The notes under the pieces were generated by a model, which saw nothing but the letters and a program-made list of their open reading frames with translations, had not been told where the DNA came from and did not search any database. This document shows, one piece after another, positions 48,872 to 60,245 of a stretch of DNA of 64,000 nt. Position 1 is the first letter of the stretch, and every line of letters starts with the position of its first letter. The position numbers were made by a program, and so were the translations under genes. The stretch covers positions 1 to 64,000 of the forward strand of contig DF241043.1 of the NCBI GenBank assembly GCA_000507305.1. Direction: 5' to 3'. The stretch is from Breviolum minutum Mf 1.05b.01 (lineage: Eukaryota > Sar > Dinophyceae > Suessiales > Symbiodiniaceae).

Positions 48872-49264
48872 CTGAAGGTTAAAATTCTTAGGCACTAAAA
48901 GAAATTTATACGGATTTCTGGAAATATCATGGAGCAACAAAGGGAGGCTGTAAAACTCTTCCTGGTTTGGTAGCTTTGAGCTGGGAGGCTCTGCTAGACT
49001 CTCGTAAGTAGATCAGAGTCAAGACAGGGTCCCATTACTTGCGCCATGAAATCGCGCCAGTGGCAAAGAAAAATAAGACCATCATATGAAAAAAAACCGT
49101 CCAAAAACACCATATTTACTTACTGTCAGTATGTATGTATAGAAGATATACAAACATACATCTTTGTGTGTATATATATATATATAAATATATTCACGTA
49201 TATATATACATATATTTACAGAAATCATATACACATATTTCCAGTGATATCTACCGTCCATTAC

Positions 49265-49772
49265 CGTCCAATGTTCCGCATCCAGTTTGGAAGCCCTTTC
49301 TGATCGTTGCCTCCAGGTGGCAGCCTGGAAGGTGCAGCAGGCACTTGCCCCCTGACGTGAGTCATGATGAGTCGAGTTTTCTAACTGAGCCAGGTCTTGC
49401 ACATTGAAAATATTTAAATAATTCATCACTAATCTACAACTATAGTATATGAATACAAGCATACTATCATGAGCATATGTTGACCAGGGAAATGTACAGT
49501 TGCATTGTGCATCAACAAAACTGTGAAGATAAACAAAAGTATAGAAAATAGAAACAAGCATTGAAACCCCGGGATGCTGCTGCTGAAAAAAAACACCTCC
49601 CAAGTCAGGACATTTGAATAAGCATAACATGTACTTACATGTACAATCAGCATGTGGATGTTGGCATCTTGGCTTGTTGTGTTCTAACTTCACCTGTTCG
49701 CTCTCTGTATAACTTTCCCACCGCTGGCCTATCTAGAGGTGGTCCCCCCGGTGGCGGAGGTGGCACCGTCTT
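49265..49772 (-). CDS. Two exons, Pro-rich then Cys-rich
   Basis: Exon 49694-49772 follows AATCCCTGCCAG, reads KTVPPPPPGGPPLDRPAVGK and ends at GT (CGAACAG/GTGAAG). It joins in phase to 49265-49351, which reads GKCLLHLPGCHLEATIRKGF and ends at GGACG/GTAATG. All three frames are open in the second exon, so it is less certain. Probably the same gene as 48503-48871, which lies downstream on this strand. Confidence 0.45.
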
Positions 49773-50752
49773 CTGGCAGGGATTTTTTGGTTGCAAGACG
49801 ATCAGATCATCCATGAAATTTCACAAGGCCGTGCAATCTGCATACTTCATACATACACTGCAGATTTTGCAGAGCAACGGCAGTAATTACCCCCAGCAAA
49901 TGGAAACCCTTTGACATCTTTGACTGAGGGGAGCCAGCTGGAAAATCAGTCCCGGTGCATCATAATCATAATATCTACCTGTTCGAGTATCTATTCCAAT
50001 CCAAAGCCATCGTTTAAAGATGCATATTCCAATCCAAAGCTGGTCAGTTTCAATCGCGTGGCAAATATCATGAAGCCCAGTTAGTTGCATCTTAAGTATG
50101 TTACAACATAGAAAAAACATACAGTATGAGAGTAGTAACAAGCAAATGTGCTCGTTTTGTCCTCGATATCTTGGATGCGTTTGCTGCCGTGCACTGGTAT
50201 CGCTTCAAGCAACACAATGTCTCCGCACTATGCCTGCTCTGGAACACAAATGTGACAATATTCGCCTTAGCAAGTAGCTTGCAGTTTTTGCAAACAGGGA
50301 AGTGCCGAAAACCGATGATCATGTGATTGCAGAAGGGTCCAGAGTACTCTCGTAGAAGTGTATGTTTGTCTAAACTCAAAACCCAGAATTCATATTCTAC
50401 AGCTACATAGGTTTAGGTACAATTAAGCTTCATAGATACAACCGAAACATCATCATGTATCACTCACTACTTACTACGTTCATTCACAACAAACATGCAC
50501 AACAAATAAAACCATATACAACCCCCATACACATCAACATAATCATACTCATGCACGGCACATGTGAGCGTGCGTGCAAGTCTGCAACCCCACGGCAAGG
50601 TACATCCCCTCATTGCGGAAGTCTGATAGACCCGCCCTACCGGGTGGCGGACATGACTTTTTGTTGACCCGAATGTAGCAACTTTTGCACTGGTAGGTTG
50701 TACTGCATACAAATGATTACAAATGTAGCCCATATGGCAACAAATACTACAG

Positions 50753-51040
50753 TTACAGTATGTGTTTATGTGTCTTGTCTCTGCACCATGCTTGGTTCTG
50801 CCCAGCTACACTCTTCACCCTCTGGGCATCCTTGAGAAGTCCATAAGAACAAGCAGGGCCTGTCGTATCTGTCGTGCTGGGCACATCGCTGAAGGGATCT
50901 GGGGGTAACTGCAACAACCCGGCCTGCAGCGCTGCTTTGGCATACCATGCATCTCTGAGCCCTTGGACCAGCGCGGCCTGGCATGGAAGGTCCCAGGGTA
51001 TCACCTGTCTGGGCTCCTCAATTGGCTGAGCTTCAATCAT
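50753..51040 (-). CDS. Open frame of 95 codons, function unknown
   Basis: The frame contains RQVIPWDLPCQAALVQGLRD and QLPPDPFSDVPSTTDTTGPA and ends at 50753. A possible small intron inside (CCCAGACAG/GTGATA to TGCCAG/GCC) would keep part of it. GC content is well above its surroundings. No family recognised. Confidence 0.5.
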   Translation of the reverse strand: MIEAQPIEEPRQVIPWDLPCQAALVQGLRDAWYAKAALQAGLLQLPPDPFSDVPSTTDTTGPACSYGLLKDAQRVKSVAGQNQAWCRDKTHKHIL

Positions 51041-51771
51041 CTGGGCTCCATGAACTGTTCAATGAACTTCAACACTCCTTGGGATTCGCTTCCTAAACTG
51101 TTTTACCTCCGGGATATCTTTTAGATCCTTTTTTGGGGGTGATATGGGGCGATGTCACATGATTTCACAACATAAATCCCCAAGAATCATCTCCCATTTA
51201 ATATTTCAATCCGGTGTTTTTTTCACAAAGGGAACCTTTGCTAAAAATTGCATCCCCACGACGCACCCTTCACCGACCTTCCTCCAAACCCATCAACTTC
51301 CATCGTTGCACCTAGAATCCAGATCAGCTGCGGACCTGGGATTTGGGCAATAGGTAGTCTCGTCTGATCAAATGAGCGATAGACTGTAAAGGTCACTTAG
51401 GCTGAATATATAGTCTGAGCAAAGAATCGAAATAAGAATGGAAATTGTATGATTACTAATATGCATATATGTACATATATATATATATCAAATATAAATG
51501 TATGTATTTACCGCGGTGCATTGTGTATATAGATATATGATATATTGTTACAATTACATATGGGAATGTGTGTGTTTTATGTCACCGCAAGCAAATCGAT
51601 TCACGTGATCTAAGACTCCTGCAAGCTAAAAGAAACAGCGGGCGAGCAAATGCGTTCCATTCCCAATGCAAACTCTGAACAGGATGGAATGAGCGGGATG
51701 ATCAAACTAATATCACTGCAAGTTGTCATCCCACTCAAAATCTTAAAAACCCACTGGCCACATCTAGCCAC

Positions 51772-51883
51772 TACTATTGATGAGTTAACAAAAATCCAGC
51801 ACCACTTGATAGGCAGTTCATCCCTTTATTTGCAGGGAAAACACATCCCAGGTGGTTGTTTGGGATATCTTCCATCAACAGTA
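51772..51883. repeat. MITE-like family C copy
   Basis: TACTATTGATGAG at the left and CTTCCATCAACAGTA at the right are inverted ends; length 112 bp equals the copy at 63834. TA at both ends fits a TA target duplication. The right end lies one base from the stop codon of the adjacent exon. Confidence 0.7.
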
Positions 51884-51991
51884 TCAATGACAAACATAAA
51901 ATGTTCCAAGATGCTCTGCTTCTCTTGGTGGCTCCTCCCAGGTCTCTGATATCCTGGGTCCACACAGATGAAGCATTACCATTGCATACAA
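51884..51991 (-). CDS. Terminal exon abutting a MITE
   Basis: After GGCTCCTACAAG the frame reads LYAMVMLHLCGPRISETWEE, then PREAEHLGTFYVCH and TGA at 51884. The stop directly precedes the family C element, so the present C-terminus may have been created by the insertion. No family recognised. Confidence 0.55.
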   Translation of the reverse strand: MYAMVMLHLCGPRISETWEEPPREAEHLGTFYVCH

Positions 51992-52330
51992 CTTGTAGGA
52001 GCCAGGTATGACATGTAAACATTTCAGACATATGTGATCTATATATATATATATCGTTCAAACATGGTTTAGAATATTTATATAGAAATTCAAATATGAT
52101 AAATCATATGAAACAAATCAAGAGTACCCAGCCTTGGAACAGAATGGAACCTCTTGTATTTTACAATATGCTATATGCATTTCAAATCTGTCATCAAATA
52201 TCATCAACTGTTATCCTTTCTGTATGTGCCCAAACAAACAGTTCTTTCCACCCTTCTTGGGCATACAAACTGGTCCGCTAGACAACATTTGCACAGTAAT
52301 TTTGATGTGTGTTTGCATTGATCGTTCCAG

Positions 52331-52460
52331 ATCCAAGGCCATAGAATTCAGCTGGTACCTCAGGTCCATTCAATTAGCACCAAGGACCGGAACTGATGGG
52401 AATTCTGGTGGAACACCATGGTCCAGGTTCAACGTGGAAAACAACAGGGATGTCAAATGA
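52331..52460 (+). CDS. Terminal exon, plus strand, function unknown
   Basis: After GATCGTTCCAG the frame reads SKAIEFSWYLRSIQLAPRTG, then a short segment with GGTPWSRFNVENNRDVK and TGA. No other exon of a plus-strand gene was located nearby. Confidence 0.5.
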
Positions 52461-52584
52461 TATCAAGCATATCCAACAAATGGTGCAATGTCTCACATGC
52501 GCCAAAAAATAAAAGTACATTTGTAGAAACCGTTGAGTCATTTTGTTTTTTCATTTTCCCTTTCGCCATGCGAAACGCCTGATA

Positions 52585-52692
52585 TCATTCCCCAGTGATT
52601 TCAATGATTTCCCGGATTGTCGTCCTGCGTCTTTCGCCTTTGCCGTCCTTTCCTTCCTTTCCTTCTTTTCCTTTTCCTTTGCCTTGCCTTTT
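52585..52692 (-). CDS. Terminal exon, Lys/Gly-rich tail
   Basis: After GGTTAATAAG the frame reads KRQGKGKGKEGKEGKDGKGE, then RRRTTIREIIEITGE and TGA. The repeat-like GK/GE section is encoded by a purine-rich tract that also appears as a CCTT microsatellite on the plus strand. A nucleic-acid-binding tail is possible but not shown. Confidence 0.5.
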   Translation of the reverse strand, partial: KRQGKGKGKEGKEGKDGKGERRRTTIREIIEITGE

Positions 52693-53334
52693 CTTATTAA
52701 CCTCAAATGGCAGCAAGACTGGGCTTGATGTCTGTTCAGCTTTCATTCCAGGTCTGGTCACTTACACCCATGATGCAAGCCTAGAATACAAAATATACTG
52801 ACAAATAGCATCTGTTTTACTCATTCATATAGATCCAACAAATTGATACTAGCGGCTGAACGTTGTCGTGTCACACAATGTGAGCGTTGTGAGGTGTACA
52901 GTACAATATTTCCTATGTGTAATTGCACTTAGTATTCAGACCCACCAAATAAATCAATGCATAGGGTCAAAAAAAGGCCAACTACAAGTAGTTGATGTAT
53001 TGCTGTCTGCATAGATTCATGGATCCGGAAGAAGAATGATTGCAGCCATATTGGCCCTACGCTCCCTGTCTTGCAAAGAATCAGCCTCTTATCACCAACC
53101 AACATCTTGAAGAAACTACATGTCCGCAAAGAAATTCTAATGATAAATAAAGTATATTGGCATGTGAAATGAAAATACATGAAATAAAAACAGATGCTTG
53201 AAAAGGCTGAAAGTCAAATACAAACAAGGACTCATATCGCTTTGACATCTTTTCACGGAAACGTTCGACCATTTTCCCACACCGGCTCTTCTCTGCCAGC
53301 AATCGTTTGCCTACAATATTGGCGGATGTATGGT

Positions 53335-55341
53335 TCAAATACCTCTCTCCAACCCCCAAACAAAATCCAGCATAAGTTGGTCCAAACTCAGAAAATAAAA
53401 TCCCAATTTCAGGGACAGCGGTGGCATAGAATCACAGCTGTCGCTTCGGCTTGGAATCCCAACAGCAGAAGCTGGACATAGATGGCAGTGAGAGCATTCC
53501 TGACTTGACATAACAAGGAAACAACTTGATACGAATCAACCAACAAAGGAAAATAGTGCAAAAACAAAAAATAACAATACAAAACAGTCCTTTAGAAGTG
53601 GAGGCATCATAGAATTTATACGATTTATACATCCACTTACAAAACTATATAGATAAAATTATACAGTATAAAAAGGTCCCAAAGCTTCGATTCAAAACAA
53701 TCTGCCTGAAATAACTTGACCGGGTCTGTAGAGTTTTGGAAGCAACACTAAGTCCCTACCTCGATATGACAGTTCAAACTATCGAGATGTCAAACATCAT
53801 CAAACAGTGTGCAAACAGTTGGTAGAGACCTCCAGCAAAAGGTCTGAGATAAAAAAACGCCACAGCACCCCACATTCACAGTTTTTTTTCCTCGGTGTCT
53901 GCACCACCCACAAAAAAAAACATCTGACATTCGTGCGCGGGCTTTGGGTAATGCAGTCTTTCACACGTTCTGGCAACTGCATGACCATACGAACTACACA
54001 AAATCAACATCCACCACCACCACCACCACCACCACAACAACCACAACAACAAAAACCTGCAAGTCATTGATGTGAGCTTACTCAGGATCAGCCCAGGACG
54101 CAACTTTCACGGCGAGACACGTAAGAATTTCGGCACCCGCCAGGCTTGTGGAACCACAGGCACGGTCGGCAGGTCCCATGGGCATGCTCTGCAGAGCCTG
54201 GCTTAGTGTCAAGGTCGGATGGTTAAACTTGAATACAACATGGAGGGAGCTGTGTCAACATATTGGAGGTCAAAATTCTGTATAAGTAGTTTTATGGGGT
54301 ATGCAAATGCAAACTGCATATGTCTGCATGTAACATATCATGTGACTTTAAATGCAAACACATAACTATGCATGTTGTGGTATTCGATGAACATATCTAA
54401 TACCCTTGCAAACCAAACATGCGCATTGGGGATCAAAACGCTCACAAACACACACTAGAAGCATGTCTTGCCAAGGCAGGGAGCCTACGAATCGATACGA
54501 ACTGGGATTCTAGAACCATGAGGAACCGAACCGGAAAGGAACCGTTTAGAAATCGACCCACATAGGAACTGAATCGGTCACTGGGTACGAAACGAACCTG
54601 CAGAGTTTTTTGCCCCTGGCGGTCTTGCTTTTGAGCCTGTGTACAGGTCCCCTACAGGCTGAACCCTTAAGATCTCAAAGCCTTTGCTTTTAAAAGATCA
54701 GTCTACACGCTCGGTTTGTGGGCCCCTGCTGCGCTTTCGCACAGTGCCACTTTCGCANACTGCCAAGGGTTTTGATAGTGAAACCAAATTACCAGGCTAT
54801 ACTGACTGATAGGTGTACATATCCTGAGTAGAGTCTGCGTGCATCCTTTTCTACACTTGACGTTGTAGATTCAGATTGGGAGCTCCAAGGGCCTTCACAA
54901 GCAAAAAGGAAACATGTCGTGCTCAACACTGGACATTCCACCTTTATATAAACTTTCAGAGATCCTAAACGAGCAAACACTCTAAACTCTAAAGAGCACA
55001 AAACATGGTAAAACATCAAGCCGATTGTCCCGTTTTGCTATAACATCTGTGGGCATGTAACATCTGTGGTCATGTCTTGATGGAAAATCATTTGGGCATG
55101 CCAAACTTTGGATTTTAACACACAATAGTGATGTCCACCTAAGAGACTTCCACATCTTCAGCGACATCTCTGGCTGTCAGATCCCTGTCCCAAGAGATCT
55201 CCAAAACTCACAGGCCCTGTGCGGGCTAAATGGCAGCCTATCGATGGCAAGGGCGAGTCATTTCTTGCAGCACCTGGCCATAGAAAACTCCAGGTCCACG
55301 GAGGATGATACACATCCCACACAGCAAAATCCCAGTGGAAC
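53335..55341 (-). CDS. CCCH zinc-finger protein (gene 5), three exons
   Basis: Exons 55238-55341, 54121-54197 and 53335-53499 join in phase. The first follows ACGATTTTCAG and ends NDSPLPSI plus one base at a GC donor (CGATAG/GCTGCC). The second completes GSAEHAHGTCRPCLWFHKPG and GCRNSY, ending at a GT donor. The third starts ECSHCHLCPASAVGIPSRSD and runs to TGA. The joined finger is C-x8-C-x5-C-x3-H, but with His in place of the second Trp (LWFHK) and NSYE in place of NGxx, so it is the most diverged copy. The GExKxRKK tail is absent. The 5' exon is unknown. Confidence 0.68.
54008..54050. repeat. CAC/AAC microsatellite
   Basis: (CAC)n followed by (AAC)n-like units, inside an intron of zinc-finger gene 5. 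Confidence 0.9.
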
Positions 55342-55412
55342 CTGAAAATCGTATAAAATTGTCGGATATACTGCATGAAAACTGCTCTTCACAGAGTTCA
55401 TTTACTTTACAG

Positions 55413-56033
55413 GTTTGAGACTTAGAATGGTGAAACACCAAAGGAAAAATGGTAGAAAGGGAATTGATGATGAAGGAATCTTTGATCCTAATTCAGAAGG
55501 TAAGTCTGATATGACAGTCGCCCAGGAAGTAGAGCAGTAATGAGACTTCAGCAATTATTCGTGTTCATTAGCCATAATCACATATAGCAACATGAAGCAC
55601 TCCTTATCATCCTGCACTCAAAAAAGCCCTTTGCCTTCGTAGGTTCCATTTTGATCCCAGCCTCATGCACCACAAACACTCCCATGTATTGGGTGACTTT
55701 CCTCATAGGTCAGAAATCAAACATTACCAACTAAGAATCAAACATGGTGTTGCATTCGACCATGGGACAGGATCATTCTCGAGGGTCCATCTAAAGGAAG
55801 GATCAAAACACAATGCCATTTAAATTCTGCTGATTCAAAAACAGTTGGAGCAAACCGTGATCAACGTCTTATCAACAAGTAACAAGTATCAATACCACAG
55901 ACTCAAACTGGGAGAAGGCTTAAGTTGGACTGTAAAGCTTCCAGATGGCGTGCACACATTGATGCATCACATAACTCATATGCAAATACAAACATCATTT
56001 AAAAAAAAACATATAGATGTAACTTTCAAATAA
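55413..56033 (+). CDS. Three-exon plus-strand gene, function unknown
   Basis: Exons 55413-55499, 55643-55692 and 55845 to at most 56033 join in phase. The first follows TTTACTTTACAG, contains MVKHQRKNGRKGIDDEGIF and ends at an ideal donor (CAGAAG/GTAAGT). The second reads SILIPASCTTNTPMYW. The third reads NVLSTSNKYQYHRLKLGEGL, WTVKLPDGVHTLMHHITHM and is open to TAA. The ATG in exon one, 13 bases after the acceptor, could be the start after trans-splicing. It is divergent from zinc-finger gene 5, 72 bp away. No family recognised. Confidence 0.5.
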
Positions 56034-56436
56034 TCACCTATTCACACCCTTCAACCAAGCTTAAAGCATCTTCAAGGTTTTCCCACCTTTACTGTGCCCA
56101 TCGCCACCTCTTGGGCCTAACCGGTCACGGAAGCCAGGTTCCTGGATGCGAAGTGTTTTTTCCACCAGTTTAGAGGTTAGTAGTTGATCCCATAGGCTGA
56201 TAAATATAGATTTATACATCCCAAGTTTGATTTGTTGGTGTGCTATATTGGTTGCGCCAAAATCGGATCTTCAGAAGTATCAGCATGATGTAGTTGCAAG
56301 TAGGGATGTTAATAATGTTAATATGAGTCATACATGTCGGATCAAATAGGCACCTGGAGAGGAAGCCTCTTCCAAATGACTGCCCTTGAGCTTCAGCTAT
56401 TTAGGGCTCAGAAGCCTGAAATAGCTCGTTGGAAGT

Positions 56437-56688
56437 ATGGTCACCACTAGAAAACTAACACGTTTTAAAGATGTCACTGCCAAAGCCAAGCGTATGTACA
56501 CTCTCAGCTTTGGCCATTTTCTGATTGCCATGCATGGAATTCCACGGAAGAACGTGACAACAACTTTTCCTGTTGGCCTCTCCCTAAAAAACACTCAGAG
56601 ATTTTCCCCTCCCCAAATGCACCTCAGAAGGCATCAGTCAACTCCATCGGATGACTGGCAAAAACAGTTGGAGAGCTGTGATCAGTAA
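56437..56688 (+). CDS. Open frame, strand uncertain
   Basis: The 83-codon plus-strand frame includes FKDVTAKAKRMYTLSFGHFL. The minus strand is open too (KVVVTFFRGIPCMAIRKWPK). No splice sites decide between them. Confidence 0.25.
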   Translation: MVTTRKLTRFKDVTAKAKRMYTLSFGHFLIAMHGIPRKNVTTTFPVGLSLKNTQRFSPPQMHLRRHQSTPSDDWQKQLESCDQ

Positions 56689-56792
56689 CCAGAGTTTACC
56701 ATTTCCCACTGGATTCAACAATTAAGACATTTCATACATTTCACATGTTTATTGGCAAACAAACATTTGTGGCGACTGACATCCAACAACTG

Positions 56793-56900
56793 CCACTGTT
56801 GATAGCTCAAAACTTGCACCAACTTGATGGATACTGCTTGAACTCAATTATTTACAAGGTTTCATACATACCAGGTGCAGGATTTCAGTCATCAACAGTA
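56793..56900. repeat. MITE-like family C, diverged copy
   Basis: CACTGTTGATAGC at the left and GCAGGATTTCAGTCATCAACAGTA at the right match the family; length 108 bp. Confidence 0.6.
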
Positions 56901-57099
56901 GGTCAGCGGGTCAGCAACCAGCAATTGCCTCCTATAGCAGGCCGCAGGAGTCGACTGTTCACACAGCGACCGCAGGAGTCGATCGCAGCACGTTCAGTAC
57001 AATTATCTGCTAAATTTTAAAAATGCGATGTACATGCACAAATGAGTGTGAATGGAGTTGAATTGTTAGAAAATTGAAAAAGAATAATCACAATTTCAC

Positions 57100-57145
57100 C
57101 TTTGAGCTGCCAATGGCATCGTCAAAGATTCAACCCCATCTGCAA
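57100..57145 (-). CDS. Short coding exon, function unknown
   Basis: CCTCTACCTACAG acceptor and GT donor (CTCAAAG/GTGAAA) bound ADGVESLTMPLAAQ. Splice signals are strong, but the exon is too short to assign. Confidence 0.45.
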
Positions 57146-57659
57146 CTGTAGGTAGAGGGTAGGCCTTTGGAAAGACTGGAATCAGCAGATCGGCGCATGC
57201 TGACAGGAATCAAGGAGTAGCTTGAAAACGTATGAAACAAACAAAACATCTGCCACAAATAGTACCTGATGTATATCTGCATCCAGGAAAGGACAATTTA
57301 CATGTCGTACGTGTATGTCTTAAGATAGCGACATTACTACCATGCATGAATGAACATAACAAACAGAACATCTGGTCCAGTTGTTGAACCATCACCACCG
57401 ACAAGACAAATACAGTTAATCGCTTGCACCTCACATCAGGTCGTCAGGTGACAACACAATAATTCACCACCCATCAAATTATCAAAGATTATCTTCAAGC
57501 CATTAGCACGTCTTCGAAGCTTTTCTACACATCCTGGAAAGTGATGTGGGAAAGGAAACCCCAAAATTTCAAAAAGAGGCTGGGTCATAGGTCATATCCA
57601 TGTCCATTTCGTATAATTTCCTGCGATGGTCAAGGACTCCTTATATAAGTATCGAATAG

Positions 57660-57945
57660 TTCGAGGTGATCAACTGCTGAGAATTGTTGAGACCCATGAC
57701 GCAAGATTTGTTCAATTTGTTACACCAAACTCCCACACATCGAGCGTAGCCACCCCCTTTCATCCTCCGTTCGGTGCCGCTGGTCTATTTCGCGAGAATC
57801 AAGCAGTTGGGCCGTGCTGTGAGCAGCCGAAGATTTCTTCATCTACCACCGTGACACCAGTTGTGTACATCAGTCACTTTTATGCGGCAGGTGAATGGGT
57901 GAACACACGAATCGTTGCCTACAAAATGAGGCTAATGCAACACAG
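57660..57945 (+). CDS. Long plus-strand exon, function unknown
   Basis: The exon follows ATCGAATAG and ends at a near-ideal donor (CAACACAG/GTAGGT). Its 286 bases are open and encode, among others, GDQLLRIVETHDARFVQFVT, PPFGAAGLFRENQAVGPCCE and EWVNTRIVAYKMRLMQ. The composition is strongly protein-like and the minus strand is broken by stops. It could belong with the plus-strand gene at 55413-56033. No family recognised. Confidence 0.6.
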
Positions 57946-58758
57946 GTAGGTCAGACCAAGACGCATTAATACAATAATATACACATCCTCCAACTATCAG
58001 TTGGAGCAATCGCTATGCATGTTTGTACAAAATACATGTTTAACATCATTTCATTGCATAGACTCTATCAATCATATATAAATCAGTATATTTTTGCTGC
58101 CCCTATGGTCATCTCGCAAACCACAACGGTTTGTGAGCAAATTTGCAGCAAGACCTCATTCCTTCACTGCTTCCGGCTTCTCAGTTTTCGATGTTTGCCT
58201 CAACTGCTCCCCTGTTTGAGAAACCCATGAGGCTTCCTGGATGGCGAATGAGATCCAATTATAAAAACCATTATCTTCCCGCTATGTCCAAAACTATAGA
58301 TGCCACTTTATGGTGTGGCTACTGAAATCAAGTTGCCAAGTTGATCCTGATACTGACGCCACAAACAAAAACAACAACAACTCATCAAAATAAGTTGCCA
58401 AACAAGAAGAGAAGGAGGTTGCTATGACGTGAAAATGGCCCATCTACATATCTACCTGCATCTATATATCAGTACACAACTATAGCGTAAGAAATGCACT
58501 TTTTTAATGAATGAAGCTTTTGGATAGGCTACGAGCAAAAATACATGAACATACCTGTGAATCACATCGCCACCAAGTTTTTTCGATGCTTTACATGCTG
58601 TGACCAAAACATAAACCCTGGGACCCTGGGGCTCACTTTCTTATCAACCTTCATCGGGGAAACCATTCTAGCAGCCACAACCTAGTGGACTTTGCAAACA
58701 AACAACTCACCTCATCTCACTATTACACCTAATTTTTGTTTGAAGGTTTCAGTTCCAT
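57946..58758. other. No convincing exon
   Basis: AT-rich sequence. A plus-strand frame at 58015-58230 is open but lacks support. Confidence 0.4.
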
Positions 58759-58933
58759 TCATTTCCTGTAAATGGTGTGGGTTTGGGATTGTTGGCCATG
58801 AGATTCTCCACAACTTCGCCACCGAACAGCTGGGATCCTCAACTTCTCAGCCTTCAACTTCGCAAGCTCTTCTCCGGCCTTCTCATATGCTGCCAGTTGC
58901 GCCTGGTGGCAACCAACAATTTGCTGGGTGCAG
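58759..58933 (-). CDS. Terminal exon, coiled-coil-like
   Basis: After GTACACCTCAG the frame reads TQQIVGCHQAQLAAYEKAGE, then ELAKLKAEKLRIPAV, and ends in TGA at 58759. The heptad-like pattern of A, L and charged residues suggests a short coiled coil. No family recognised. Confidence 0.55.
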
Positions 58934-59621
58934 CTGAGGTGTACGACGTGGTAACAATAGCGGGAGACATCGTATAGAAATAGATGTGCCTCCACATGAA
59001 TTCATGTTTCAAATAATTTATCGTATATCCGTTTCGCATATGTTTGCATGACATTGCATCAAACGACTCTATAGGTGACATGCTGCGGAGGCTAAAATTT
59101 CAATGCTTGGATCCTGCATTCTGTGAAGTTGACAGTCATTACATGTCACCCTGCTACAAGATCCGCTGTGTTCCAATCGTTTGGAACATTTGTGAGTGAA
59201 TTGATAGCGACGGTTGCTTTTCTGTAAGATTCTCTGTTGTTGGCCAGCAACATGCCTGAAGTATATATATATATATGTATACGGTATACGTACATATATA
59301 TATATATAAAGTGTTGGAATCCTCCAGTGCTAGCCAGCCAAATCACCCCTGAGACATTTTTTTCTGCCAACACTTCTCTCTTCTACCGATCGATAGATCT
59401 GTGGTCCAGCCAAGCGAAAAGCGTTGATACTTGTCTATGTCATTACACTGGCCAGAGCATTTTTGCACAAGCTTCTGTCAACGCATGAAAGCAGAACAAC
59501 TAACTAATGACCTCGTAGTTGTTGCAATTCTCTATGAGAAGTTCATGAAACCTGATCATTTCAGCATTTTTTGTTTTTTTCATGTTTTTTCAATAGTTGC
59601 TCTTTGGGAACAAACATCGGC

Positions 59622-60057
59622 TCAAAGGAATTCCTTTATTGGCATACGACGTCGTTGGACATCCGCTGGCAAGCACGGCAAAGGAACAACCATAGCTTGC
59701 TCAGGTGCCTTCAGATCGGCCTCGCCAAGGACTTCACATGATGAAACAATTGGCAATACCAACCACACATAAACCCACCCTGTTTGTTTAAAACAAAACA
59801 GATTATAAATCATCATGAAATGGATACTTAACAAAACATAACAAAATGTGTTCTCATTTTTTCCCAGTTGGCCGGTATCCAACTATCCAAAAAAACAACA
59901 ACATCAACCAAGCAACCGTCTCCTTTGCTTTCATCACCTCTGGTACTGAAGGCATTTTCACCGGCGCCACGGGTGGTGAAACCACTGGCACCACGGGCTT
60001 CTCCGGTGATTCCTTAGGCTTCTTGGGCTTGTCCTTGGAGGTGTCGATGGTAGTGTC
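59622..60057 (-). CDS. Two exons, Lys/Pro-rich linker and C-terminus
   Basis: Exon 59917-60057 follows TTGGTGATACAG and encodes DTSKDKPKKPKESPEKPVVP, then more Pro/Val and EVMKAKET, ending at GT (GAGACG/GTTGCT). Exon 59622-59779 follows AACAAACAG, reads VSSCEVLGEADLKAPEQAMV and ends in TGA. Their phases differ by one, so a small exon or another donor is missing. The product has a disordered basic linker. Function unknown. Confidence 0.5.
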
Positions 60058-60245
60058 CTGTATCACCAACAAATGCCATGATTTGAGAGTCACAAAAAAT
60101 AATAGCACAGCACATGGACTTTGTACCAAAGCGTTTTAAAAGAAACACCTAAAAATCCTATAACAGATCCACTGAAAACTGATACATCGACATTACCGTA
60201 ATTGTTGTATTGTCCATGTCTGGAGGGTCCAGTGAAGCTCTTGAC

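Noticed and set aside
49082..49693. 203-codon minus-strand ORF
   Set aside because: Much of it translates TA-rich microsatellite as alternating Ile/Tyr. Only the middle (49265-49351) looks coding, in another frame.
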